Part shown: positions 30,951 through 38,982 of the stretch, in pieces
Numbering within the stretch: position 1 is the stretch's first letter
Layout: every line of letters begins with the position of its first letter
From: an uncultured Ruminococcus sp.
GTDB lineage: Bacteria > Bacillota > Clostridia > Oscillospirales > Acutalibacteraceae
DNA: 51,180 nucleotides
Assembly (NCBI GenBank): GCA_902766885.1
Contig: CACXFS010000056.1
Coordinates: forward strand, 1 to 51,180
Reading direction: 5' to 3'
Made by a program: the position numbers and the translations under genes
The notes under the pieces: generated by a model
What the model saw: the letters and a program-made list of their open reading frames with translations, nothing else
What the model was told of the DNA's origin: nothing
Database searches by the model: none

Positions 30951-30958
30951 AAAAGAAA

Positions 30959-30984
30959 ACACGGCAGATAAAAACCTGCCGTGT
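30959..30984 (-). terminator. Terminator of the zinc-ribbon gene
   Basis: A 9-bp stem ACACGGCAG/CTGCCGTGT. On the minus strand it is followed by TTTTCTTTTT. Confidence 0.8.
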
Positions 30985-31015
30985 ACAGTGCAAAAATATT
31001 ATAATTAAAAATATA

Positions 31016-31297
31016 TTATTCAGCAGCTGCTTTTCTCTTTGCGAAGCAATCGCTGCAGTAATAGCTCTTGCCCTCCATTGGCTGGAAAGGAATCTTTGCA
31101 GGGCCGCCGCATTCAGCACATGTTGTTTCAAAATACTGACGTTCTGCTTTAGCAGCGTTCTTGCGTGCCTGTCTGCATTCCTTGCAACGCTGCGGCTCAT
31201 TTACAAAACCTTTTTCAGCGTAAAATTCCTGCTCGCCTGCAGTGAAAACAAATTCGTTTCCACATTCTTTGCAAATGAGTGTCTTGTCTTCGTACAT
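31016..31297 (-). CDS. Small double zinc-ribbon protein
   Basis: A 93-aa protein with two treble-Cys modules. LICKECGNEF plus RCKECRQ form the first ribbon, and TTCAECGGPAKIPFQP plus YYCSDCF form the second. This is the family annotated as probable zinc-ribbon domain proteins in clostridia. Function is unknown; nucleic-acid or ribosome binding is a guess. SD GAGAGG precedes ATG 31297. It lies downstream of the sigma-H-like gene on the same strand with its own terminator. Confidence 0.88.
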   Translation of the reverse strand: MYEDKTLICKECGNEFVFTAGEQEFYAEKGFVNEPQRCKECRQARKNAAKAERQYFETTCAECGGPAKIPFQPMEGKSYYCSDCFAKRKAAAE

Positions 31298-31364
31298 TGG
31301 TTTTTACCTCTCTTTTGGCATAATTAGAATTTCGCCCCGTGCGGAGTTGCACCGCATAAACTAT

Positions 31365-31952
31365 TCAGGACATATTGATATTGCAGATTTTTCTGCGAGC
31401 CCTTTGCAGAGCATTGTCAGCGGATTTTTCAGGGATTGAAAGCTTTTTGGCAATCTCCTTGTAGCTTAATCCGTTGCCGTAAAGCATAACAACCTCAAAT
31501 TCAGTCTTTGAAAGTACGTTTTTAAGTTTGTCAAGCACCATTTTAAGGTGCTCACGGCACATTATAAGCTCCTCAGGTGACTGCGACAAATCTTCAAGCG
31601 TATCGCCCAGTTCGTCAAGCTGGACAAGAGCCGATTTCGGAACAGCCTTTTGCGAACTGCTTTTGCGGATTATTGAGATGAATCTGCGTTCAACAACAAC
31701 CGACATATAGTTTTTAAAACCCGAACTTCCGTTTTCGTCAAAGGTGCGGCAAGCGTATAAAAGTGCAAGCAATCCTTCCTGAACAAAATCATTCTGCTCG
31801 TAACCCTCGGCGGAGTATTTTCGTGCAATAAAGTTAATAGTGTTCAGATAGCGCATTGCAAGCTCGTTAAAAGCATTATCGTCACCGTTCTTTGAAAGCC
31901 TTGCAAGGGTGTTGTCGTCGAGTGAATTGTAGGGGGTTGTGCTTTCACTCAT
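31365..31952 (-). CDS. RNA polymerase sigma factor, sigma-H-like (sigma-70 family)
   Basis: A 195-aa protein. Region 2 includes ARKYSAEGYEQNDFVQEGLL, quoted in 20 residues, with the core-binding DFVQEGLL, and YMSVVVERRFISIIRKSSSQ for -10 contact. Region 4 reads LSKTEFEVVMLYGNGLSYKEI, quoted here as SKTEFEVVMLY and SYKEIAKKLSIPEKS, an HTH. The spacing and the RRFISIIR segment match Spo0H/sigma-H of clostridia, which drives early sporulation and competence genes. SD GAGGTGAG precedes ATG 31952. Confidence 0.85.
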   Translation of the reverse strand: MSESTTPYNSLDDNTLARLSKNGDDNAFNELAMRYLNTINFIARKYSAEGYEQNDFVQEGLLALLYACRTFDENGSSGFKNYMSVVVERRFISIIRKSSSQKAVPKSALVQLDELGDTLEDLSQSPEELIMCREHLKMVLDKLKNVLSKTEFEVVMLYGNGLSYKEIAKKLSIPEKSADNALQRARRKICNINMS

Positions 31953-31988
31953 TTTCTCACCTCTTACAATACAATCTATTCAAGTAAT

Positions 31989-32017
31989 AATATAGTACAA
32001 AAAGGGCAGAATGTCAA
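31989..32017 (-). promoter_or_regulatory. Promoter of the sigma-H-like gene
   Basis: Minus strand TTGACA (32012-32017), 17 bp, TATATT (31989-31994). Confidence 0.7.
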
Positions 32018-32112
32018 CGGGAGTTTTGTATTTTCTGTAAAATTGCATTATAAAGATAATAAAATTTATGCAAAATAGATAAGAAAATGTCGAAAATATG
32101 CTTGCGCCGCAC

Positions 32113-32141
32113 TTGTAAAATATTATGTAAAATGATATAAT
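32113..32141 (+). promoter_or_regulatory. Promoter of comM
   Basis: TTGTAA (32113-32118), 17 bp, TATAAT (32136-32141), 36 bp before the start codon. Confidence 0.65.
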
Positions 32142-32176
32142 TTTCTCAAAGATTTATAAAGGGAGCAAAGCAGTTT

Positions 32177-33709
32177 ATGGTTGTACGGTGTAACAGTTTC
32201 GGAATAAACGGAATGGACGGCTACAAGGTTGAAATTGAAGCCTCAATGCAGAGTGGTTTGCCCGGCTTTGATATGGTCGGACTTCCCGATGCCGCAGTGC
32301 GTGAAAGCCGTGACAGAGTTAAAAGTGCGCTCAAAAACTGCGGTTTCAAGCTGCCTTCTTCACATATAATTTTAAATCTTGCGCCTGCTGACATAAAAAA
32401 GGAAGGTCCGATTTATGATTTGCCGATTTGCGTAGCACTTTTAAAGCTGACAGGGCAGATAGTTTCTGACATTTCCGACTGCGCTTTTATCGGCGAGCTG
32501 TCGCTCAGCGGTGAAACGAGGAGCATTAATGGCGTTTTACCAATGGTAATAAAAGCGAGAGAGTGCAAAGTCAAAAAAATATTTGTCCCTGCCGAAAATA
32601 TCAGCGAGGCGTCAGTCGTTGACGGAATTGAGGTTTATCCCGTCAGAGAAATAGTACAGCTTAAAAATATCCTAAACGGTCAGGAAAGTATGGAGCCTGC
32701 AACACCAAAGGCGCATAACGCAGAACATTATGACGGATTTATTCCGGACTTTTCGCAGGTAAAAGGACAGTTTGAGGCAAAGCGAGCGCTTGAAATTGCC
32801 GCCGCAGGAGGTCATAATATCCTGCTAATCGGTCCTCCGGGTTCGGGCAAAAGTATGCTTGCAAAACGTCTGCCGTCAATTCTGCCCGATATGACGTTTG
32901 ATGAGATGATTGAAACTACGAAAATCCACTCAATTGCAGGTACATTGCATATTGACGGACTTGTTGAAACACGACCTTTCCGCTCGCCGCACCACACTGT
33001 AACGGCTGTCGGACTCGGCGGAGGAGGAACGGGTACAATTAAACCGGGTGAAGTTTCGCTTGCACACAACGGCGTGCTTTTCCTTGATGAACTGCCTGAG
33101 TTTTCACGCAACGTGCTTGAGGTTTTAAGACAGCCGATTGAGGATTCGCAGATTACTATTTCTCGTTCGGGGCAGAACTGCACATATCCCTGCTCAATTA
33201 TGGTCGTTGCGGCCATGAATCCCTGTCCGTGCGGATATTACGGCGACGGTACAAACCGCTGTACCTGTTCGGACGTAAAAATAAAGCGTTATCTCAACAG
33301 AATTTCGGGACCTTTGCTTGACAGATTTGATATTCACGTTGAAGTACCACCCGTTAAGTTCGATGAACTGCGAAGCTCTGAAATTACCGAAAGCTCGGCT
33401 GAAATAAAAAAGCGTGTTGACGGCGCAAGAAAAATCCAGCGTGAACGCTTTAAGGGCAGTTCAACGCTCTGCAACGCAAAAATCAACGCAGAGCAGTTTG
33501 AAAAAGCCTGCATAATCGACAAGGCGGCGGAAAAGACGCTAAAGGACGCATTCGAAAGTCTCGGACTTACCGCAAGAGCGTATGACAGGGTGCTTAAGGT
33601 TGCACGAACAATTGCAGACTTGGAGCAGTCGGAGGTAATCCGCTCCGAGCACGTTCTCGAAGCCGTTCAGTACAGAAGCCTTGACAGAAAATACTGGTCG
33701 GCAACGTAA
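32177..33709 (+). CDS. comM: ComM/YifB-family Mg-chelatase-like AAA+ ATPase
   Basis: A 510-aa protein. The N-terminal S5-like domain (1-170) opens with SGLPGFDMVGLPD, a ComM hallmark. Walker A GPPGSGKSM lies near residue 218-226, Walker B is VLFLDELPEF, and AAMNPCPCGYYGD is the zinc-bearing insert of the family. ComM is a helicase that promotes branch migration during natural transformation and recombination. In clostridia dprA often follows comM, but here it does not. SD AAAGGGAG lies slightly far (12 nt) from ATG 32177. Confidence 0.94.
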   Translation: MVVRCNSFGINGMDGYKVEIEASMQSGLPGFDMVGLPDAAVRESRDRVKSALKNCGFKLPSSHIILNLAPADIKKEGPIYDLPICVALLKLTGQIVSDISDCAFIGELSLSGETRSINGVLPMVIKARECKVKKIFVPAENISEASVVDGIEVYPVREIVQLKNILNGQESMEPATPKAHNAEHYDGFIPDFSQVKGQFEAKRALEIAAAGGHNILLIGPPGSGKSMLAKRLPSILPDMTFDEMIETTKIHSIAGTLHIDGLVETRPFRSPHHTVTAVGLGGGGTGTIKPGEVSLAHNGVLFLDELPEFSRNVLEVLRQPIEDSQITISRSGQNCTYPCSIMVVAAMNPCPCGYYGDGTNRCTCSDVKIKRYLNRISGPLLDRFDIHVEVPPVKFDELRSSEITESSAEIKKRVDGARKIQRERFKGSSTLCNAKINAEQFEKACIIDKAAEKTLKDAFESLGLTARAYDRVLKVARTIADLEQSEVIRSEHVLEAVQYRSLDRKYWSAT

Positions 33710-33824
33710 TAATGTTTGAAACAAAATCAATTAAAAAATTCCTTTTAAACACTGTTTTTATATGGTATAATAAACTTGCAGATTCCTGCAAGAATTTAAA
33801 TTATAACCTCGGAGGTAAAAAATT

Positions 33825-34022
33825 ATGGCTATAACTAAAAATTCAATCATCGGTGACGTTCTTGACAAGCACCCCGAAACAGCAGAGCTTTTCTTCAGCA
33901 TCGGTATGCACTGCCTTGGCTGTCCTGCATCAAGAGGCGAAACAATTGAAGAAGCTTGTATGGTTCACGGCGCAGACGTTGACGCACTGGTTGATTCTCT
34001 CAACGAAGCTGTCGGCGAATGA
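33825..34022 (+). CDS. DUF1858 small CxxC protein
   Basis: A 65-aa protein matching DUF1858: IGDVLDKHPETAELFFSIGM, then HCLGCPAS with two cysteines, then ETIEEACMVHG. The fold is a helical bundle related to hybrid-cluster and ScdA N-terminal regions, and the CxxC may bind metal or act in redox. SD GGAGGTAAAAA precedes ATG 33825, and its stop overlaps trmK by 4 nt. The leader contains a short hairpin (CTTGCAG/CTGCAAG, 33775-33792) behind a TATAAT box. Confidence 0.9.
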   Translation: MAITKNSIIGDVLDKHPETAELFFSIGMHCLGCPASRGETIEEACMVHGADVDALVDSLNEAVGE

Positions 34023-34690
34023 GTAATTCATCATCACAGCTTGATAATCGACTAAAGCTCTGCGCAGACTTTGTCCGAACCGGTGCAAAGCTTGCTGACA
34101 TCGGCACAGACCATGCGTATTTACCCGTGTGGCTGTGCCGTATTGGCAGATGCCCAAGCGCAGTTGCCGCTGACATTAACCCCGAGCCGCTAAAGCGTGG
34201 ACAGACCACGATTGTTGAATCGGGAATGAGCGGCAGAATTGAAACTCGTTTAAGCGACGGGCTCAAGGCAATAAAGCCCGATGAAGCCGACGATATTGTC
34301 ATTGCGGGAATGGGCGGCGAGCTGATTGCAAAAATCCTCTCCGAGTGTTCTTTTGCAAATGACAGCTCAAAGCATTTTATTTTACAGCCCATGACAAAGA
34401 GCGAGGTTCTCATTGCGTGGTTGTGCGAAAACGGCTTTAAAATACTCAAGCAGGACTGCTGTGTTGCGTCGGGAAAATGCTATACGGTACTCCTTGTAAA
34501 ATACAGCGGTGAAAAGCACAGTGCCGACGAGCTTTACTGCTATCTCGGAGAGCTTTCGCCCAAAAATAATGAAACGCATCTTCGCTTTGTTGAAAGTCAT
34601 TTAAGCAGACTTTCAAAACAAGCTGTCGGAGATGTGCGCTTTGCTGTGCTTGCAGATAAGATACGGGAGAAAACTTATGACAACGATTAA
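34019..34690 (+). CDS. trmK: tRNA (adenine22-N1)-methyltransferase
   Basis: A 223-aa SAM-dependent enzyme. LADIGTDHAYLPVWL is the SAM motif I of TrmK; AADINPEPLKRG and IVIAGMGGELI are later motifs, and LQPMTKSEVL is typical of the family. It methylates A22 in the D-loop of tRNAs with purine at this position. It overlaps DUF1858 by 4 nt and the Nif3-like gene by 14 nt. The trmK-Nif3 pairing is widespread in Firmicutes. Confidence 0.95.
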   Translation: MSNSSSQLDNRLKLCADFVRTGAKLADIGTDHAYLPVWLCRIGRCPSAVAADINPEPLKRGQTTIVESGMSGRIETRLSDGLKAIKPDEADDIVIAGMGGELIAKILSECSFANDSSKHFILQPMTKSEVLIAWLCENGFKILKQDCCVASGKCYTVLLVKYSGEKHSADELYCYLGELSPKNNETHLRFVESHLSRLSKQAVGDVRFAVLADKIREKTYDND

Positions 34691-35435
34691 TGAAATTCTG
34701 ACTTTCTTTGAAGGCTTTGCTCCGACCGACAGCGCAATGGATTTTGACAACGTCGGACTTCTTGTGGGCGACAAAAAATCAAAGGTGACAAAAGCGCTTG
34801 TTTCGCTCGACATTACAGGCGAAGTGGTAAGCGAAGCTCAAAAGCTCGGCTGTGAGCTGATAATAAGCCACCACCCTGTTATTTTTAATCCGCTAAAAAG
34901 GCTTGATTCAAACAGTGCGCCTTATCTTCTGGCAAAGTACGGAATTTCTGCGCTCTGTATGCATACAAATCTTGATTTAAGCGAGAATTTCGGAGTGAAT
35001 ATCTGTCTAGCAAATGCAATAGGTGTGAAAAATACCGTAAAAAGTGACAAGGGCGAGTGCTTGTTTGTGGGCGAGCTTGAAAAGGAAACCGAGATGAAAT
35101 CCTTTGCCGAAAACGTAAAATCAGCACTTGACTGCAACGGACTGCGCTATACTGACGTTAAGAAAAGCGTCAAAAAGGTAGCCGTTTCTTCGGGTGCTGG
35201 AGGCTCGGAAATTTTTTCAGCGGCACAAATCGGTGCAGACGTGCTTGTAACTGGCGAGATAAAGCACCACGAAATCAACGCCGCAAACGAGCTTTGCATA
35301 AATATTGTTGACGCAGGGCACTTCAAAAGTGAAGATATTGTAATTTTACCGCTGATAAATAAGCTTTCGGATAATTTTTCAGACGTTATTTTTACAAAAT
35401 CGAAAGCATATTCGGATAAAGTTAAATTTATTTAA
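34677..35435 (+). CDS. Nif3-like dinuclear metal centre protein
   Basis: A 252-aa protein of the Nif3/YqfO family. PTDSAMDFDNVGLLVG opens it, LIISHHPVIF carries metal-binding His residues, and MHTNLD and DAGHFKSE supply further metal ligands near the end. The family forms hexameric toroids with a two-metal site; a GTP cyclohydrolase-like role has been proposed but not settled. I chose ATG 34677 with GGGAGAAA upstream over a longer frame at 34632 that runs inside trmK. Confidence 0.93.
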   Translation: MTTINEILTFFEGFAPTDSAMDFDNVGLLVGDKKSKVTKALVSLDITGEVVSEAQKLGCELIISHHPVIFNPLKRLDSNSAPYLLAKYGISALCMHTNLDLSENFGVNICLANAIGVKNTVKSDKGECLFVGELEKETEMKSFAENVKSALDCNGLRYTDVKKSVKKVAVSSGAGGSEIFSAAQIGADVLVTGEIKHHEINAANELCINIVDAGHFKSEDIVILPLINKLSDNFSDVIFTKSKAYSDKVKFI

Positions 35436-35464
35436 CCGAATATTCATATAACATAAAATATTTA

Positions 35465-35493
35465 TTGCATAATTTGTAACTTTTTGATATAAT
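35465..35493 (+). promoter_or_regulatory. Promoter of trmB
   Basis: TTGCAT (35465-35470), 17 bp, TATAAT (35488-35493), 59 bp before the start codon. Confidence 0.65.
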
Positions 35494-35552
35494 AATACGG
35501 TGAATAACAATATGTAGTGGTGTGCCCAATTGATGGGTGCAAATGAGGAAAT

Positions 35553-36230
35553 ATGAGAATCAGAAAAAAGAAATGGGCTGAGCCCGAGCTTGCTGTCTGC
35601 GACTTCTTTGTGAAAAATCCCGAGAAGCATACGGGACAGTGGAAAAAAGCTTTTAAAAAGGAACAGCCGCTCTACCTTGAAATCGGCTGCGGCAAGGGCG
35701 GATTTGCAGGCAGACTTGCGCTTGAAAATCCCGACAAAAATATAATTGCTCTCGACATAAAAATTGATATGCTCGGCGTAGGCAGGCGTACAATCGTAAA
35801 GCTGTTTGAGGAAAACGGCAAAACGCAGGACGATATTACAAACCTTCTGCTTGTAAATTACAACGTGGAACAGCTTGACAAAATCATCACAGCAGACGAT
35901 GAAATTGAAAGGCTTTACATTAATTTCTGCAACCCGTGGCCTCGCCCGAAGCATAAGAAACGCAGACTTACATACTACAAAAAGCTTGAAATGTATAAAA
36001 AGTTTCTGAAAAAGGACGCTGAAATCCGTTTCAAAACCGACGATGATGAGCTTTTTGACGAAAGTCTGGAGTATTTTAAGCAGAGCGGATATGAGATAAC
36101 CTATCTCACACGCGATTTGCACAACAGCGACGTAAAGGATAATATCGAAACCGAGCACGAAAAAATGTTTTCGGCAGAGGGAATAAAGATTAAATATCTG
36201 ATTGCAAAGCAGAAAACAATTGACGATTAA
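35553..36230 (+). CDS. trmB: tRNA (guanine46-N7)-methyltransferase
   Basis: A 225-aa protein with LEIGCGKGGFAG (SAM motif I), IALDIKIDMLG, and INFCNPWPRPKHKKRRL, the TrmB-specific catalytic segment (NFxDPWPKxxHxKRR in other species; here Cys-Asn replaces Asp just before PWP). FKTDDDELFDESL follows. It methylates G46 in the variable loop of tRNAs. SD GAGGAAAT lies next to ATG 35553. A terminator overlaps its stop codon. Confidence 0.94.
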   Translation: MRIRKKKWAEPELAVCDFFVKNPEKHTGQWKKAFKKEQPLYLEIGCGKGGFAGRLALENPDKNIIALDIKIDMLGVGRRTIVKLFEENGKTQDDITNLLLVNYNVEQLDKIITADDEIERLYINFCNPWPRPKHKKRRLTYYKKLEMYKKFLKKDAEIRFKTDDDELFDESLEYFKQSGYEITYLTRDLHNSDVKDNIETEHEKMFSAEGIKIKYLIAKQKTIDD

Positions 36231-36240
36231 CAATTGTTTT
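36213..36240 (+). terminator. Terminator overlapping the trmB stop
   Basis: A 10-bp stem AAAACAATTG/CAATTGTTTT around 8 nt. The stem is AT-rich, so termination may be partial. A remnant of the GTAGGGACAC...GTGTCCGC repeat follows at about 36276-36302. Confidence 0.6.
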
Positions 36241-36348
36241 TGAGAATCAGCGTTGTTGTTATCGCAACGTTAACATAGGGACACTGAGTGCCGTGTCCGC
36301 AGTATTGTCGTTTTTATTTGTAAATTATATTCGGAAGGAGGCTGTCGT

Positions 36349-37692
36349 TTGAAAATTAAAAATATACTTTCAGCTTTTTTAATTGTCGCATTAACTGCCG
36401 TTTCAACGGTTGGTTGCAATATCACAGACGTAGGCTCCGACAGCCTTTTGCGACCGCCCAAAACAATGGGCGATGAAGCCGAAATTGAACAGCTTATTGC
36501 CGATACTGCCAAAAACGGCTACACCTTAAAATATCCAAAAAGCGGCAGCTACCGCAGTGCGATTATTATGTCTGACCTTGACGGTGACAAAGTTGACGAG
36601 GCTGTTGCCTTTTACCGTGAGGGCGAGGACGTTGCAAGGATACATATGCTCGTTATGTACTCGGACGAGAATGAATGGAAACTTTCATCCGACAGCATAA
36701 CCGAAACAACAGACATTGACTGCGTTGATTTTGCCGACGTTTCTGGCAGTGATACGCTTGAGATTCTTGTGGGATATTCAACCTACACACAGAATATAAA
36801 TCTTTTGTCCTGCTATTCGTATTCCGACGGCAAAACCGAGGAGATTAAGTCCGGTCAGAAGTATTCCGCATTCTACTGCGGAGATTTCAACTCCGATGAC
36901 AAAGACGAAGTTATGACGCTCTCGCTTTACACCTCGGAGAACGAGGCAAGCGCCTCAATGCTTGAGTATGACGAAAGCAAAAATTCACTCTATTCAAAAG
37001 CTATAGTTGCAATGGACCCGAACGTTATTAAATTCAGAAATGTTGTCACCTCAGATATCGGCAGTGCAACGCAGGGAATCTTTGTTGACGGAGAATTTGC
37101 AACAGGGGAAATCAATACCCAGATAATCTATTACAACAAGGAGCTTTCTCTGTTGAGAAATCCCCTTTTCAAGGAAAAGACGAAGAACTTTACCCAGCGA
37201 AACTGCAACGTAATCTGTGCCGATATAGACAACGATATGACGGTGGATTTTCCTTCGGTGCAAAAACTTCCGCATTCCGATAAGGAGCCTGCCGAGACGG
37301 TTGCAGACAAAATAACGTGGAATTCATTTTCTGCTGAAAACGAGTCCTTTGTGCCGGAGTGCAGTATGGTAGCAAACTATAACTTCGGTTTTACAATAAA
37401 ACTGCCCGACAGCTGGCTTGCAGACTCGGTGACGGCAATTAATTCAACAAAAGATAATACAACTGCTTTTTACGAGTGGAAAAAATCCGCTCTCGGTGAT
37501 AAGCTTTTTGAAATAAAAGTTTTTGACGCCGCCGAATGGGAAAAAGGCAGAGATAACGATGATTATACCCTTATATATAAGGATAACAGATACGCATATG
37601 CGTTTATAAATTCAGATACGGACAGTCAGTTTGCAATGACAGACGACGAAATTAAAAAGTCGTTTGCCATTCTTACCGAGACATATGTCTGA
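36349..37692 (+). CDS. Lipoprotein with VCBS/FG-GAP-like repeats
   Basis: A 447-aa protein with a lipoprotein signal (STVGC, lipid at Cys23) and TTG start after AAGGAGG. At least three segments resemble Ca-binding beta-propeller loops (SDLDGDKVDEAVAF, GDFNSDDKDEVMTL, ADIDNDMTVDF), suggesting a propeller fold in residues 55-310. The C-terminal part is a separate region with GFTIKLPDSW. It directly precedes an OmpR-type response regulator, with a 25-bp gap, so it may act as an extracytoplasmic partner of that two-component system. Exact function unknown. Confidence 0.85.
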   Translation: MKIKNILSAFLIVALTAVSTVGCNITDVGSDSLLRPPKTMGDEAEIEQLIADTAKNGYTLKYPKSGSYRSAIIMSDLDGDKVDEAVAFYREGEDVARIHMLVMYSDENEWKLSSDSITETTDIDCVDFADVSGSDTLEILVGYSTYTQNINLLSCYSYSDGKTEEIKSGQKYSAFYCGDFNSDDKDEVMTLSLYTSENEASASMLEYDESKNSLYSKAIVAMDPNVIKFRNVVTSDIGSATQGIFVDGEFATGEINTQIIYYNKELSLLRNPLFKEKTKNFTQRNCNVICADIDNDMTVDFPSVQKLPHSDKEPAETVADKITWNSFSAENESFVPECSMVANYNFGFTIKLPDSWLADSVTAINSTKDNTTAFYEWKKSALGDKLFEIKVFDAAEWEKGRDNDDYTLIYKDNRYAYAFINSDTDSQFAMTDDEIKKSFAILTETYV

Positions 37693-37717
37693 TTTTGCGA
37701 AAATTGGAGGTTTTGTT

Positions 37718-38428
37718 ATGAAGAAAATACTTGTTTGCGAGGACGAGTCTGCAATCCGTGACTTTGTTGTAATCAATCTTACACGTGCAGGCTACGACGT
37801 TGTTGAGGCTGACTGCGGAGAAATGGCTTTGCAGAAGTACGACGAAAACGACGGTGACTTTGACGTTGCAATTCTTGACGTTATGATGCCGGGAATCGAC
37901 GGATTTCAGGTTTGTAAGGAACTGAGAAACCGCAACGGCGGAATCGGAATTATTATGCTTTCTGCAAAAACGCAGGAAATGGATAAAGTAACGGGACTTA
38001 TGCTCGGTGCAGACGACTACGTTACAAAGCCGTTTTCACCCAGCGAACTGCTCGCAAGAGTTGATTCGCTCTACAGACGTGTGGCTCTTGCACAGTCGCA
38101 CTCCGAGAATAACTTTAAAGAGGAACTCAAGTCGGGAGAGTTTACGCTCAATCTGCGCAACCGTGCACTGCTTAAAAACGGCAAGATGATTGAGCTTACT
38201 CAGGTTGAATTTCAGATTATGGAATACTTCTTCTCAAATCCCGGCGTTGCTCTCGACAGAATCGATATTCTCAATCACGTATGGGGCGACGCTTATGTGG
38301 GCGAGGATAAAATCGTAGACGTTAACATCAGACGTTTAAGAATGAAGGTCGAAGACGAGCCTTCAAACCCCAAGCATATTATCACAGTCTGGGGACTCGG
38401 CTACAAGTGGGATTCAGGTGCTAACTGA
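37718..38428 (+). CDS. OmpR/PhoB-family response regulator
   Basis: A 236-aa protein. The receiver has VCEDE (acidic pair), AILDVMMPGIDG (phospho-Asp), LSAKT and KPFSPSELLARV (Lys). A winged-helix effector follows, with LTQVEFQIMEYFFSN, VGEDKIVDVNIRRLRMKVE and TVWGLGYKW. SD GGAGG precedes ATG 37718, chosen over 37664 inside the lipoprotein gene. The cognate kinase is 38983-40449, split from it by a repeat element. The system resembles PhoP/WalR-type pairs; a WalR-like box occurs at the M23 gene in this window. Confidence 0.94.
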   Translation: MKKILVCEDESAIRDFVVINLTRAGYDVVEADCGEMALQKYDENDGDFDVAILDVMMPGIDGFQVCKELRNRNGGIGIIMLSAKTQEMDKVTGLMLGADDYVTKPFSPSELLARVDSLYRRVALAQSHSENNFKEELKSGEFTLNLRNRALLKNGKMIELTQVEFQIMEYFFSNPGVALDRIDILNHVWGDAYVGEDKIVDVNIRRLRMKVEDEPSNPKHIITVWGLGYKWDSGAN

Positions 38429-38486
38429 TATAATTACATCAGACTGTATTTTTTATTAGCATAAATTATTAACTTATTTTATTAGA

Positions 38487-38937
38487 TAAACCATAATTCG
38501 CCGAGTGCCTCGGCGGGCAAATAGAGTGGAAAAATCGGATTGTATGGATAAAACGGTTGACCGAATTTCAAGTTGATATATAGGTGACGTATCGGGACGT
38601 CAGGGATGCCGTCCCCTACGGATATAGAGAAAACGTTTGTATTTCAATCGTAGGGACACGGCGTGCTGTGTCCGCATTGGCAATCAAACTTTACCGATTA
38701 AACTGTAGTTATAAAGGAAAACAAACCTTTCCGTAGGGGACGGGTTCCTACACGTCCCACACACATAAATAAATTGCATAGCAATTTATTTATGTGTGGA
38801 CACGGAGTGAGTGTCCCTACGTTGACAGATGACGTAAATTAGTATCTTGCCTAAGAATCAGAAAAATGTATGACTCCCGAGATACCGAGTTTTAAATTAT
38901 TTCCGACTTTTATAACGGACTAAAAAATTATGGTTTA
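38487..38937. mobile_element. MITE-like composite repeat inserted between response regulator and kinase
   Basis: A 451-bp non-coding element with 12-bp perfect terminal inverted repeats, TAAACCATAATT (38487-38498) and AATTATGGTTTA (38926-38937). Inside are the GCCGAG/CTCGGC hairpin (38500-38514), a block shared with the copy at 51001, GTAGGGACACGG...GTGTCCGC, and GTAGGGGACGG...GTGTCCCTACG around an AT-rich palindrome. No transposase. The arms are also found, without inner blocks, at 30729-30950. It occupies nearly all of the 554-bp gap and separates a two-component pair. Confidence 0.75.
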
Positions 38938-38982
38938 GCTTATTAAGGAATATATTAAATTCAATAAAAGGGAGGTAACAGA

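Noticed and set aside
35379-36233. 284-aa ORF antisense to trmB
   Set aside because: It is a shadow of a gene with full TrmB motifs, lacks an SD and encodes a low-complexity hydrophobic sequence.
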